Of a DNA stretch of 59,058 bases, positions 42,485-50,958 are shown in pieces (positions within the stretch are counted from its first letter, which is position 1; every line of letters begins with the position of its first letter). The DNA comes from Phascolarctobacterium sp. GTDB lineage: Bacteria; Bacillota; Negativicutes; Acidaminococcales; Acidaminococcaceae. The stretch covers positions 1 to 59,058 of the forward strand of contig NZ_JAUNOQ010000013.1 of assembly GCF_030531065.1 (NCBI RefSeq), in the 5' to 3' direction. The position numbers and the translations under genes are program-made. Below the pieces are notes generated by a model. It made no database searches. It was not told where the DNA came from and worked only from the letters and a program-made list of their open reading frames with translations.

Positions 42485-42513
42485 TTGCTGCGGCAAATGT
42501 TAGAGGGTATAAT
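42485..42513 (+). promoter_or_regulatory. promoter of the DUF3791/DUF3990 module
   Basis: TTGCTG (42485-42490), 17 bases, TATAAT (42508-42513), about 37 bases before the first gene of the module. Confidence 0.65.
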
Positions 42514-42549
42514 TATATATAGAAATTGCAAATGTTTGGAGGCGATACT

Positions 42550-42762
42550 GTGCTGGATGAAATTCTGTTTTTCCAACTGCGTATATTTAGATTGTTCTGT
42601 GATAGGGTAAAAGTATCGTCTGTTGAGGGAAATAAGATTTTTGAGAGATATGGCATATGGAAATATATTGAAGATACATATGACGTTATGCATTTGAACA
42701 GTGATGAGAATGCTTTTAGCGATGTGCTGGAGATTTTGAAAGCCAAAGGTGCTGACATATGA
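42550..42762 (+). CDS. DUF3791 protein, possible antitoxin-like partner
   Basis: A 70-residue protein: LDEILFFQLRIFRLFCDRVKVSSVEGNKIFERYGIWKYIEDTYDVMHLNSDEN compressed around ERYGIWKYIEDTYDVMH, the DUF3791 signature. GTG 42550 is chosen because TGGAGG lies seven bases upstream. It overlaps the next gene by four bases. DUF3791 genes commonly neighbour DUF3990 genes; an antitoxin or immunity role is inference from size, order and coupling. Confidence 0.75.
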   Translation: MLDEILFFQLRIFRLFCDRVKVSSVEGNKIFERYGIWKYIEDTYDVMHLNSDENAFSDVLEILKAKGADI

Positions 42763-43334
42763 AGCTTAAAGATGGAATGTTGTTGTATCATGGCAGCTAT
42801 ACTTCGGTTGAGAATGTAGATTTAAATAAATGTGAAGCAGGAAAAGATTTTGGTAAAGGATTTTATGTTACTGCTGATAAAAATCAAGCAAGAAGCTTCA
42901 TAAAAACATCCTTGCTGAAAGCGAAGGCTAAGAAACAAATAGCTGCAAATCAAAATTTTGGCTATGTTACATGCTACGAATATCATTCTGCTTTAAAGGA
43001 TGTACCTGTTTTTGAATTTACAAATGCAGATAAAGAATGGCTATGGTTTATCGCATTAAATAGGCGTAAGCATTTAGCTAAAGAACTGGCATCTAAAGTA
43101 AATAAGGTTCTTTTCAGCAGTGAAATTATTGTGGGAAAAATAGCTAATGATACTACAAATCCTGTTATTACAACATATCTCACAGGCTTGTATGGTTCAA
43201 TAGCTGATGAGCGTTCAGCTCAAATAGCGATATCGTTGCTTTTGCCTGATAGATTAAAGGAACAGTATTGTTTCCTTAGCTCAAGAGCCGTTTCTTGTTT
43301 AAAGGTTGTGGAGGTGTGTAGATATGAGCTATGA
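42759..43334 (+). CDS. DUF3990 protein, ADP-ribosyltransferase-like
   Basis: A 191-residue protein beginning MKLKDGMLLYHGSYTSVENVDLNKCEAGKDFGKGFYVTADKNQA compressed around LYHGS and DFGKGFYVT. These match the NAD-binding strands of ART-fold enzymes as seen in DUF3990. FALNRR-like and SAQIAISLL segments follow. The family is predicted to modify protein, RNA or DNA with ADP-ribose; no substrate can be read here. Start and stop overlap small genes on both sides, forming a three-gene unit with the layout of a toxin-antitoxin or defence module. The base composition is AT-rich compared with nth and priA, and an IS3 relic borders it, suggesting acquisition. Confidence 0.8.
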   Translation: MKLKDGMLLYHGSYTSVENVDLNKCEAGKDFGKGFYVTADKNQARSFIKTSLLKAKAKKQIAANQNFGYVTCYEYHSALKDVPVFEFTNADKEWLWFIALNRRKHLAKELASKVNKVLFSSEIIVGKIANDTTNPVITTYLTGLYGSIADERSAQIAISLLLPDRLKEQYCFLSSRAVSCLKVVEVCRYEL

Positions 43335-43533
43335 GCAGAAAGCTTTTTGTGCAGATTTAATTTTGACAGATGCTATTATGGACATGGCAGATGATGAGGG
43401 AATTAGCCGCCAAGAAGCTAGGAATAAAATTATTAACTCACCTGCGTATGATGCTCTCTATAATTTTGATACAGGGCTGTGGGCTAATGGACCTGACTAT
43501 TTCAGAGCTTTTTATCAATCGATCAGGCAATAG
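43324..43533 (+). CDS. small protein of the DUF3990 module, unknown function
   Basis: A 69-residue protein (MSYEQKAFCADLILTDAIMDMADDEGISRQEARNKIINSPAYDALYNFDTGLWANGPDYF compressed around GISRQEARNKIINSPAYDALYNFDTGLW). Small acidic proteins of this kind occur in operons with DUF3990 and DUF3791. ATG 43324 lies inside the end of the DUF3990 gene and follows GGAGGTG. An antitoxin or accessory role is possible but not shown. Confidence 0.7.
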   Translation: MSYEQKAFCADLILTDAIMDMADDEGISRQEARNKIINSPAYDALYNFDTGLWANGPDYFRAFYQSIRQ

Positions 43534-43667
43534 CGGCTCTATGTATAGCCGACAGATAATTATTGCAATACTAGAGCATCCTAACTGTATGATTTTGACG
43601 GCGAGACCGGCGTGCGCTGGAGCTTCTGATAAGCTTAACAGAAAATTATATATTGCAGCATAAGTAA
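43534..43667 (+). other. gene-poor stretch with a possible leftover gene tail
   Basis: After the small gene no complete gene is visible. Codons 43588-43629 read YDFDGETGVRWSF and a stop, which looks like the tail of a lost gene but has no upstream frame. The stretch ends at a terminator. Confidence 0.25.
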
Positions 43668-43713
43668 AGGACTACCGCAGAAAGCAAATTTTGCTGGAGC
43701 GGCAGTCCTTTTT
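43667..43713 (+). terminator. terminator after the DUF3990 module
   Basis: AGGACTACCGC (43668-43678) pairs with GCGGCAGTCCT (43699-43709), with an inner AGCAAATTTTGCT hairpin, followed by TTTTT. An extended -10 (TGGTATAAT, about 43779-43787) between here and priA is the likely priA promoter. Confidence 0.85.
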
Positions 43714-43839
43714 GTCGCGTGTGTCGTTTACAGCGCGTAAGCCTTTAAGAAAAAAATCTGCCGCAGCAGGGATATTTTGGTATAATGATTACAGATGCAG
43801 GCCAATACCTGCTATTGACGTGTTTTTTTTGGAGGCAGT

Positions 43840-46113
43840 ATGTTTGCTGTTAATGTTGCGATAAATTTACCTGTGAAAAGCCTGTTTAAGCAATTTACCT
43901 ACGCTGTACCGCCGGAACTGGCCTTTTTGGACAGCGGCTGGCGCGTAGTTGTACCCTTCAGCGGCCAGAAGGTGGAGGGATTTGTGGTGGAGCGTACCGC
44001 CGTGCCTGCGGAGGCGGCAGTCGCCGCCAAGCTGAAAGCAGTGGAGACTGCGCTGGGCGACCGTCCCTGGTTTGATGAAGAAATGCTGGCGACGGCGCGG
44101 TGGCTGAGCCAGTATTATATGTGCAGCCTGGCGGAGGCTATGCGGCTGTTCGTGCCGGGCAAGAGCAGCATTAAGCGGCATGCCGTGCGTAATGAACAGG
44201 GCCGCTTATTATATTATGCTTACGAGGAACGCTTGAAGGAAAAAACTGTTTTGGCCTATCGTATTAACGCTGCGGGGCAGCAGGCCTGGGAAGGGCAAAG
44301 CTTGGCGAAGCGGGCCAAAGGGCAGCATGCGGCGCTGGGCGTTTTGGCGGCGACCGGAGATTGGCAGACGGTGCAGGAGCTGGAACGGCAGGGCGTAAGC
44401 GCTGCGGTAGCCAGGGTCTTGGCGCAGCGCGGTTTGGCCGAGGCGGGGCAGAAGCGCATTCTGCGCAATAGCTACGAGCGCTCGCAGCAGCGCGGCGAAT
44501 ATTTGCAGCTGACGGAGGAGCAGCGCCGCGCGGTGAGCGCTGTCAATGCAGCCGTGGACGCAGGCCTTCACCAATGCTTTTTATTGCAGGGCATTACGGG
44601 CAGCGGCAAGACGGAGGTTTACCTGCGGGCGGCGGCTCACGCTGTGGACGCGGGCAAGCAGGTGCTGATGCTGGTGCCGGAAATAGCCTTGACGGCGCAG
44701 CTGGTGAAGCGTTTTCAAGCTTGGTTCGGCAGCGGCATTGCGGTAGCTCATTCCAAGCTGTCGCAGAACGAACGCGGCGACGTTTGGCACAGGATGCGCA
44801 CCGGGCAGGCGCAGGTTTTAATAGGCGTGCGCAGCGCCGTGTTCGCGCCCTTTGCCAGGCTGGGACTGGTAATTATCGACGAAGAGCATGAGAGCAGCTA
44901 TAAGCAGGAGGAACGGCCTAATTATCACGCCCGCGACGTGGCGCTGGCCCGCTGCCGCCATACGGGTTCGCCGCTGCTTTTGGGTAGCGCTACGCCCGAC
45001 CTTTGCACCTATTATCGGGCGATGACCGGCGCGTATACTCACTTGCGGCTGACGGAGCGCCCTAACGGCAGTCATTTGCCTCAGGTGGAAATTGTTGATA
45101 TGCGCAGGGAGCTGGCGGAGAAAAATTTCAGCGTGCTGTCGCGCAGGCTACAGCAGGCTTTAGTGGCTGCGGCTGCAGCAGGGGAGCAGGCTATAGTGCT
45201 GCTGAACCGCCGCGGCTATTCTACCTTTGTTATGTGCCGCGACTGCGGACAGACCATTACCTGTCCTCATTGCGCCGTAGCGCTGGTTTATCACAGCGCC
45301 CACGAGGATATGCGCTGCCATTACTGCGGCAATACGGCGCCCGTGCCTGCGGAATGCCCTGCCTGCCACAGCCGCCGTATTAAATTTTTCGGCACCGGTA
45401 CGCAGAAGGCGGAGGCTGAATTGCAGCGGCTGCCGCAGGTACGGGTACTGCGCATGGACCAGGATTCTACTGTGGCAAAGTTTGCTCACGAGGAGATTCT
45501 GCGGCGTTTTGCCGACGGCGAATGCAATGTGCTGATAGGCACGCAGATGGTGGCGAAGGGGCACGACATACCTAATGTTACGCTGGTGGGCGTGCTGTCG
45601 GCGGATAGTCCGCTGCATCTGCCGGATTACCGCGCGTCGGAGCGGGCCTTTTCGCTGCTGACTCAGGCGGCTGGCAGAGCGGGGCGTGGCGATAAGCCGG
45701 GTCAGGTTATTTTTCAGACCTATGAGGCGGAAAATAATATTATCAGCTTGGCAGCGCGGCAGGATTACGATACCTTTGCGCAAGAGGAATTAAAGGCGCG
45801 GCAGGCTTTCTTTTATCCGCCCTTTTCCCAGATTTTGAAGCTGACGGTGTGGGATAAGGACGAAGGAGCAGGCTTGGCGCTGGCGCGGAAGCTGGCGTTT
45901 TATCTGCAGCGGCTGCAGCTGGAAAATAAGCTGGCCGACGTGCAGATTTCCGGGCCTTTTCCCGCGTTGGTGGCGAAGGTGCGCGACCTGTACCGTTTCA
46001 ACGTCTTGCTTAAAGCGGCGGATATGCAGCCGGTGAAGGAGGCTTTGCTGAACAGCGAGTTCAAGGAACAGCCTAATTTGTTTTTTGATGTTGACCCTGC
46101 GTCGGTTATTTAA
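43840..46113 (+). CDS. priA: primosomal protein N' (replication restart helicase PriA)
   Basis: A 757-residue helicase that reloads the replisome at stalled forks. It has an N-terminal DNA-binding domain (about 1-105), Walker A GITGSGKTEVYLR, the DEEH box IIDEEHESSYKQ, a zinc-binding insertion with eight cysteines (CRDCGQTITCPHC, CHYCGNTAPVPAECPACHS) and the C-terminal helicase motifs GTQMVAKGHDIPNV and QAAGRAGRG. GGAGG precedes the ATG. It stands before def, a common Firmicutes order. Confidence 0.97.
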   Translation: MFAVNVAINLPVKSLFKQFTYAVPPELAFLDSGWRVVVPFSGQKVEGFVVERTAVPAEAAVAAKLKAVETALGDRPWFDEEMLATARWLSQYYMCSLAEAMRLFVPGKSSIKRHAVRNEQGRLLYYAYEERLKEKTVLAYRINAAGQQAWEGQSLAKRAKGQHAALGVLAATGDWQTVQELERQGVSAAVARVLAQRGLAEAGQKRILRNSYERSQQRGEYLQLTEEQRRAVSAVNAAVDAGLHQCFLLQGITGSGKTEVYLRAAAHAVDAGKQVLMLVPEIALTAQLVKRFQAWFGSGIAVAHSKLSQNERGDVWHRMRTGQAQVLIGVRSAVFAPFARLGLVIIDEEHESSYKQEERPNYHARDVALARCRHTGSPLLLGSATPDLCTYYRAMTGAYTHLRLTERPNGSHLPQVEIVDMRRELAEKNFSVLSRRLQQALVAAAAAGEQAIVLLNRRGYSTFVMCRDCGQTITCPHCAVALVYHSAHEDMRCHYCGNTAPVPAECPACHSRRIKFFGTGTQKAEAELQRLPQVRVLRMDQDSTVAKFAHEEILRRFADGECNVLIGTQMVAKGHDIPNVTLVGVLSADSPLHLPDYRASERAFSLLTQAAGRAGRGDKPGQVIFQTYEAENNIISLAARQDYDTFAQEELKARQAFFYPPFSQILKLTVWDKDEGAGLALARKLAFYLQRLQLENKLADVQISGPFPALVAKVRDLYRFNVLLKAADMQPVKEALLNSEFKEQPNLFFDVDPASVI

Positions 46114-46118
46114 AAGCG

Positions 46119-46206
46119 GTTGACCGAGGTTTGCCTATTTGCGCCCGGTTGTGCTATAATAAAATATTAAGATATATATGCGGGCAGGCTTTGCGCTGCC
46201 TGCTTT
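46119..46206 (+). promoter_or_regulatory. promoter and leader hairpin of the def operon
   Basis: TTGCCT, an 18-base spacer and TATAAT lie at about 46131-46160. A GCAGGC/GCCTGC hairpin follows near 46184-46203 in the leader. It has only TTTG after it, so it is at most a weak attenuator. Confidence 0.5.
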
Positions 46207-46246
46207 GATAACAGAGCAGATAGTTTTTAAGGAGGCTTTTTGGTAA

Positions 46247-46738
46247 ATGGCAAATAATAAATTGCTGAAAATTTTAGTGGCCGGCGATCCGGTGCTGCGT
46301 CAGGTAGCCAAGCCGGTGGAGCGGATAGATAAGAAGCTGCTGCGCTTGTTAAAGGATATGGCGGAAACCATGTACGCCGCCGACGGCGTGGGCCTGGCTG
46401 CGCCGCAGGTGGGCGTATCCAAGCGCGTAGTAGTTATCGACGTGGGCGAGGGCCTGCTGGAGCTTATCAATCCGGTGATTGTGAAAAAGGAAGGCTCGGC
46501 GCTGGGCAGCGAGGGCTGTCTGTCCGTGCCCGATTACGAGGGCGAGGTAGAACGCGCCAGCTATGTGGAGTGCGAGTTCACCGACCGCAGCGGCAAACGG
46601 ATGTTCTTGCAGGCTCACGAGCTTTTGGCCGTGTGCGTTCAGCATGAGCTGGACCATCTGGACGGCATTTTGTTTATCGATAAGGCTGCTACGCTGACGC
46701 CTAAGCAAAAGACTACGCCGGCAGATGTGGTGAAATAA
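46247..46738 (+). CDS. def: peptide deformylase
   Basis: A 163-residue metalloenzyme that removes the formyl group from nascent proteins. All three motifs are present: GVGLAAPQVG, EGCLSVP (metal-binding cysteine) and QHELDHLDG (HExxH). It forms a coherent operon with fmt, whose product adds that formyl group to initiator tRNA. A strong AAGGAGG precedes the start. Confidence 0.97.
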   Translation: MANNKLLKILVAGDPVLRQVAKPVERIDKKLLRLLKDMAETMYAADGVGLAAPQVGVSKRVVVIDVGEGLLELINPVIVKKEGSALGSEGCLSVPDYEGEVERASYVECEFTDRSGKRMFLQAHELLAVCVQHELDHLDGILFIDKAATLTPKQKTTPADVVK

Positions 46739-46761
46739 GGATTAAGGGAGCGAAAAATTTT

Positions 46762-47712
46762 ATGATGCGGATAGTATTTATGGGCACTCCCGATTTTGCC
46801 GTGGGCAGCTTGCAGGCCATCAGCGAATGCGGGAAGTATGAGATTGCAGGCGTCGTTACTCAGCCGGACCGCCCCAAGGGACGCGGCAATAAAATGCTGA
46901 TGACGCCGGTGAAGGAGTATGCGCTGAGCAAGGGCTATACTGTTTATCAGCCCCAGCGAGTCAAAACTGCGGAATTTATTGAGGTGCTGCGCGCTTTGCA
47001 GCCTGATTTAATTGTGGTGGCCGCTTTTGGCCAGCTGTTGAATAAGGAGCTTTTAACGCTGCCGCGATTCGGCTGCATTAACGTACACGCTTCGCTGCTG
47101 CCTAAATATCGCGGCGCGGCGCCGATTCAGTACGCTATTATCAAGGGCGAGAAGGAGTCCGGCGTAACTATTATGCAGATGGACGTGGGCATGGATACCG
47201 GCGATATGTTAGGTAAGGTAATTGTGCCTATTGAAGAAAATACCACTATGGGCGAGCTGCACGACCAGCTGCGGGATAAGGGCGCCCGGCTTTTGCTGCA
47301 GGTAATGGAGCAGATTGAAAAGGGCACGGTACGGGCGGAAAAGCAGGACGACGGCCAGGCTACCTATGCCAGCCTGCTGGACCGCAGTATGGAGCGCATC
47401 GACTGGACGAAGCCTGCGCAGGAGGTACACGATTTAATCCGCGGCTTTAATCCTGCGCCCAGCACCTTTACGACGCTGCCCAACGGCAGGAGCCTGAAGC
47501 TTTGGGGCAGCCGCTTAACGACGCAGACCAGCGCAGCCGCTCCCGGCACGGTAGTGGCCGTGGGCAAGCGGAGCTTTTTTGTGGCTTGCGGCAGCGGCGT
47601 ACTGGAAATTACCGAGGTGCAGCCGGAATCGAAGAAGCGCATGCCGGCGCAGGTGTTCATTAACGGTCGCGGCGTGCAGGAGGGCGAGCTTTTAGGCGGC
47701 GCTCAGGAGTAA
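46762..47712 (+). CDS. fmt: methionyl-tRNA formyltransferase
   Basis: A 316-residue enzyme that formylates Met-tRNAfMet using 10-formyl-tetrahydrofolate. Signatures are RIVFMGTPDFAV, INVHASLLPKYRGAAPIQYAI (folate/catalytic segment), MDVGMDTGDML and the C-terminal OB-like domain (GRSLKLWGSRL). ATG 46762 or the ATG one codon later is the start. It follows def by 23 bases. Confidence 0.97.
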   Translation: MMRIVFMGTPDFAVGSLQAISECGKYEIAGVVTQPDRPKGRGNKMLMTPVKEYALSKGYTVYQPQRVKTAEFIEVLRALQPDLIVVAAFGQLLNKELLTLPRFGCINVHASLLPKYRGAAPIQYAIIKGEKESGVTIMQMDVGMDTGDMLGKVIVPIEENTTMGELHDQLRDKGARLLLQVMEQIEKGTVRAEKQDDGQATYASLLDRSMERIDWTKPAQEVHDLIRGFNPAPSTFTTLPNGRSLKLWGSRLTTQTSAAAPGTVVAVGKRSFFVACGSGVLEITEVQPESKKRMPAQVFINGRGVQEGELLGGAQE

Positions 47713-47730
47713 AAAGGAGTTTCTTATTCC

Positions 47731-48546
47731 ATGATGGAAGACGCATTTAAACCGAAAAAAAGAATTTTTATGGCCCTGACCTCCGTCAGCGCGCTTTTGG
47801 GCGCTATGATGATTTATATAGTCTGGAAGGTGACTGTGCCCGGCTTGGCGCAGATTTCCTGGCTGCTGCCCATCGTTTTCGGCGTGGTGGGGGCGGCGTT
47901 GGTAATTGCGTTGCTCAGCGGCGTTTTGGGCATCGTCATGGCGCTTTTGGGCATGCCGGTGATGAAGCTGCTTTACTTTTGGGCCTGGAAGGCCATCAAT
48001 CTTTTATTCCCTTTTGCCATAGTGCTGGGACGGCTTTTTAATATCCCTCGCGACAGAATCGAGCAGTCCTTTATCGAGGTCAGCAATAATCTGGTGCTGC
48101 AGCATAAGGTAAAGGTTCCTGCCAACCGCATTATGATTTTAACGCCGCATTGCATTCAGCTGGATACCTGTGTGCATAAGATTACCCGCAATGTAGAGAA
48201 CTGCCGTCAATGCGGCCGCTGCTCCGTAGGCGCGATGCTGGGGCTGGCTCATAAGTACGACTGCCATTTTGCCGTGGCTACGGGCGGTACGCTGGCGCGG
48301 CAGATGGTAAAGCAGGCGCGTCCGAAGGCTATTGTGGCCGTGGCCTGCGAGCGCGATTTAACCAGCGGCATTCAGGACGTGTTCCCACTGCCGGTTTTGG
48401 GCGTGCTCAATGAACGCCCCTTCGGCCCCTGCTTTAATACGCGCGTGGATATTAAAAAACTGGAAACGGCAATTTTAGCTTTTATGGATGACGAGGAAGC
48501 AAAGGAAAAGAATGCAGAAGCAAACGATAAAGCAGCCCAAAACTAA
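47731..48546 (+). CDS. DUF116 membrane protein
   Basis: A 271-residue protein with two or three N-terminal membrane helices (about 12-80) and a cytoplasmic DUF116 domain containing CIQLDTCVHKITRNVENCRQCGRCSVGAMLGLAHKYDC compressed around NCRQCGRC, which looks like a metal or cluster site, plus VAVACERDL and GPCFNTRVD. Its function is unknown. DUF116 genes often lie between fmt and rsmB in Clostridia and Negativicutes, as here, suggesting a link to translation or RNA modification. The next gene overlaps its 3' end. Confidence 0.88.
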   Translation: MMEDAFKPKKRIFMALTSVSALLGAMMIYIVWKVTVPGLAQISWLLPIVFGVVGAALVIALLSGVLGIVMALLGMPVMKLLYFWAWKAINLLFPFAIVLGRLFNIPRDRIEQSFIEVSNNLVLQHKVKVPANRIMILTPHCIQLDTCVHKITRNVENCRQCGRCSVGAMLGLAHKYDCHFAVATGGTLARQMVKQARPKAIVAVACERDLTSGIQDVFPLPVLGVLNERPFGPCFNTRVDIKKLETAILAFMDDEEAKEKNAEANDKAAQN

Positions 48547-49903
48547 TCGGATAGGTTCAGCGGCACCCAACGCCCGCAGCGCGGCGCTGACGGTGCTGCA
48601 GCAGGTATTGGCGGAAGGCGCTTATACGAACATCGCCGTTAATAAATATTTGCGCGCCCATCCTTTGGCGGATATGGAGCGGCGCTTTTTTACAGAATTG
48701 GTTTACGGCACGGTGAAGGCCGCAGGCACGCTGGACTGGTATTTGGAGCGCTGCGTCAGCCGTCCGCTTGGGTCCGTAGCGCCGGAAATTTTGCAGGTGC
48801 TGCGGCTGAGCGCTTACCAGCTTTTGTTTATGGAGCGTATTCCTGCTTCGGCGGCCTGCAACGAGGCCGTAAAGCTGGCGCGCAGCGTTAGCCACGAGGG
48901 CAGCGCTAAATTTGTCAACGGCGTATTGCGCGGTTTGCTGCGCAAGCTGCAGGCAGGGGAGATAGCTTTGCCTGACCCGCAGCAGGACGACGCCGGCTAT
49001 CTGGCGGTTAAATATTACCACCCGCGCTGGCTGGTGAAGCGCTGGCTGGGGCCCTGGGGCAAGGAGGGCACAGAGGCGCTCTTGGCCTTTGATAACAGTC
49101 CTGCGCCGGTGTGCCTGCGGACGAACACCTTGGTAACTACAAGAGAGCGGCTGCTGGCCGCTTTGCAGGAGGCTGGCGCGGAGGCGCACGCTTCCAGCTG
49201 GTGCGAAGATGGCATAGTTTGCGATAAGCTGCCGTCGTTGAGCGGGATGCTGGCCAAAATGCAGCAGGATTTTTATGTACAGGACGAAAGCTCCATGCTG
49301 GTGGGCCGCGCAGTGAACCCGCAGCCGGGTATGCGCGTACTGGATTTGTGCAGCGCGCCCGGCGGCAAGGCTACGCATTTGGCGCAGCTGATGCGTAATC
49401 AGGGAGAAATCATCGCCTGCGATATCCATGAGCACAAGCTGCGTTTAATTGAAGAAAATGCCCGGCGCTTAGGCGTAAGCTGCATTAAAACGCTGCTGAA
49501 CGACGCTGGCGCGTTGCGGGAGGAATGGTTGGGCGCCTTCGACCGGGTGCTGGTGGATGCGCCCTGCTCCGGCATGGGCGTGCTGCGGCGGCGGGCTGAA
49601 GCGCGTTGGCGTAAGCAGCGCAAGGATTTAAAACTGTTCCCACCCTTGCAGCTGGCAATTTTAAATAACGCGGCTCGCTATGTTAAAGAAGGCGGTCGCC
49701 TGGTATACAGCACCTGCACCATTGAGCAGGCGGAAAATCATTATTTAATTGAAGAGTTTTTGACGCAGAACAGCCGTTGGCAGCGAGTGCCCTTGGCCCA
49801 TCCCCTGACGGGCGAAACGGAGGAGGAGCTGCAGCTGCTGCCCCAACGCGATGGGGTGGACGGTTTTTATATCTGCGTTTTGGAGCGCAGGCAGAAAGCA
49901 TGA
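48512..49903 (+). CDS. rsmB: 16S rRNA (cytosine-967-C5)-methyltransferase RsmB
   Basis: About 463 residues. An N-terminal NusB-like RNA-binding domain (about 20-150, ARSAALTVLQQVLAEGAYTNIAVNKYL) is followed by the methyltransferase domain: RVLDLCSAPGGKATHLAQL (SAM site), VDAPCSGMGVLRRR and YSTCTIEQAENHYLIEEFL. The two motif cysteines are the catalytic pair of RNA m5C enzymes. ATG 48512 follows AAAGGA; ATG 48488 is also in frame. It overlaps DUF116 upstream and rlmN downstream. Confidence 0.95.
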   Translation: MQKQTIKQPKTNRIGSAAPNARSAALTVLQQVLAEGAYTNIAVNKYLRAHPLADMERRFFTELVYGTVKAAGTLDWYLERCVSRPLGSVAPEILQVLRLSAYQLLFMERIPASAACNEAVKLARSVSHEGSAKFVNGVLRGLLRKLQAGEIALPDPQQDDAGYLAVKYYHPRWLVKRWLGPWGKEGTEALLAFDNSPAPVCLRTNTLVTTRERLLAALQEAGAEAHASSWCEDGIVCDKLPSLSGMLAKMQQDFYVQDESSMLVGRAVNPQPGMRVLDLCSAPGGKATHLAQLMRNQGEIIACDIHEHKLRLIEENARRLGVSCIKTLLNDAGALREEWLGAFDRVLVDAPCSGMGVLRRRAEARWRKQRKDLKLFPPLQLAILNNAARYVKEGGRLVYSTCTIEQAENHYLIEEFLTQNSRWQRVPLAHPLTGETEEELQLLPQRDGVDGFYICVLERRQKA

Positions 49904-50958
49904 AGCAGGATATTTTTGGCTTAACAATAGAAGAGCTGCAGGCGACGCTGACGGCTAAGGGGATGAAGGCCTTTCGCGCTAAGCAGGTATTTCAGTGGCT
50001 GTATCAAAAATCGGTTTTTGATTTCAGCACTATGCGCAATTTGAGCAAGGCGGATATCGCGCTGCTGGAGGAAAACTTTACCATGCTGCCGCGGCGTATT
50101 GCGGTGCTGCGGGAGCAAAATTCCGGCGACGGACTGACCAGTAAGCTGCTTTTGGGTCTGCCGGACGGCAACAGCGTGGAAACGGTGCTGATGCGCCATG
50201 ATTACGGCTGCAGCGTCTGCGTTTCTAGCCAGGTTGGCTGCGACATGCACTGCGCCTTTTGCGCCAGCGGCTTGAATGGAGCGGTACGCAATTTGTCGGC
50301 TGCCGAAATTATCGCTCAGGTATATTTATTTAACGAGCGTCTGCGCGAAGAAAACACTGTGGTCAGCCGCGTGGTTGTTATGGGCAGCGGCGAGCCCATG
50401 CTCAATTTCGACGCTGTTATGGGCGCGCTGGATTTTCTGCACCGCGAGGATACCTGCCGGATGAGCTACCGCAATATGACGATTTCCACCTGCGGTATTA
50501 TTCCGGGTATCCGGCGTTTGGCGGAGCAGGGCAAGCCCATCAATCTGGCAGTTTCCCTGCACGCGGTGCGCAGCGAGCTGCGTACCAGCCTGATGCCGGT
50601 CAACAAGGGCTTTCCCTTTGCAGACGTCATCGCTGCGGCTGAAGCTTACAGCGAAGCGGGCGGCCGGCAGGTGACCTACGAATATATTTTGCTGAAGGAT
50701 AAAAACGACAGCGTGCAGGACGCGGAGCTATTGAGCAATTATCTGCGCTTTAAGCACGCCAGCGTCAATTTAATACCGGCTAATCCCGTACCGGAGCAGG
50801 GCTTTGAGCGTCCGTCACGGCAAAGGGTGGAGCGTTTCCTGAAGATTTTGCAGAAAAACAGAATTAACGCGACTGTGCGTAAGGAAATGGGTAAGGATAT
50901 TGACGCGGCCTGCGGACAGCTGCGGGCGAAATTTGCTAAGGAACAGGAGCATACATGA
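49900..50958 (+). CDS. rlmN: 23S rRNA/tRNA adenine-C2 methyltransferase RlmN
   Basis: A 352-residue radical-SAM enzyme methylating A2503 of 23S rRNA and A37 of some tRNAs. The cluster motif is CDMHCAFC. The SAM region is VVMGSGEPMLN, and a C-terminal cysteine in DIDAACGQLR is the methyl-carrying residue of the family. ATG 49900 overlaps the rsmB stop (ATGA) and matches the conserved start MKQDIFGLTIEEL. Confidence 0.96.
   Translation: MKQDIFGLTIEELQATLTAKGMKAFRAKQVFQWLYQKSVFDFSTMRNLSKADIALLEENFTMLPRRIAVLREQNSGDGLTSKLLLGLPDGNSVETVLMRHDYGCSVCVSSQVGCDMHCAFCASGLNGAVRNLSAAEIIAQVYLFNERLREENTVVSRVVVMGSGEPMLNFDAVMGALDFLHREDTCRMSYRNMTISTCGIIPGIRRLAEQGKPINLAVSLHAVRSELRTSLMPVNKGFPFADVIAAAEAYSEAGGRQVTYEYILLKDKNDSVQDAELLSNYLRFKHASVNLIPANPVPEQGFERPSRQRVERFLKILQKNRINATVRKEMGKDIDAACGQLRAKFAKEQEHT

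Noticed and set aside
43588-43629. Short frame YDFDGETGVRWSF as a gene
   Set aside because: Only 13 codons before a stop and preceded by a stop; at most a leftover tail.
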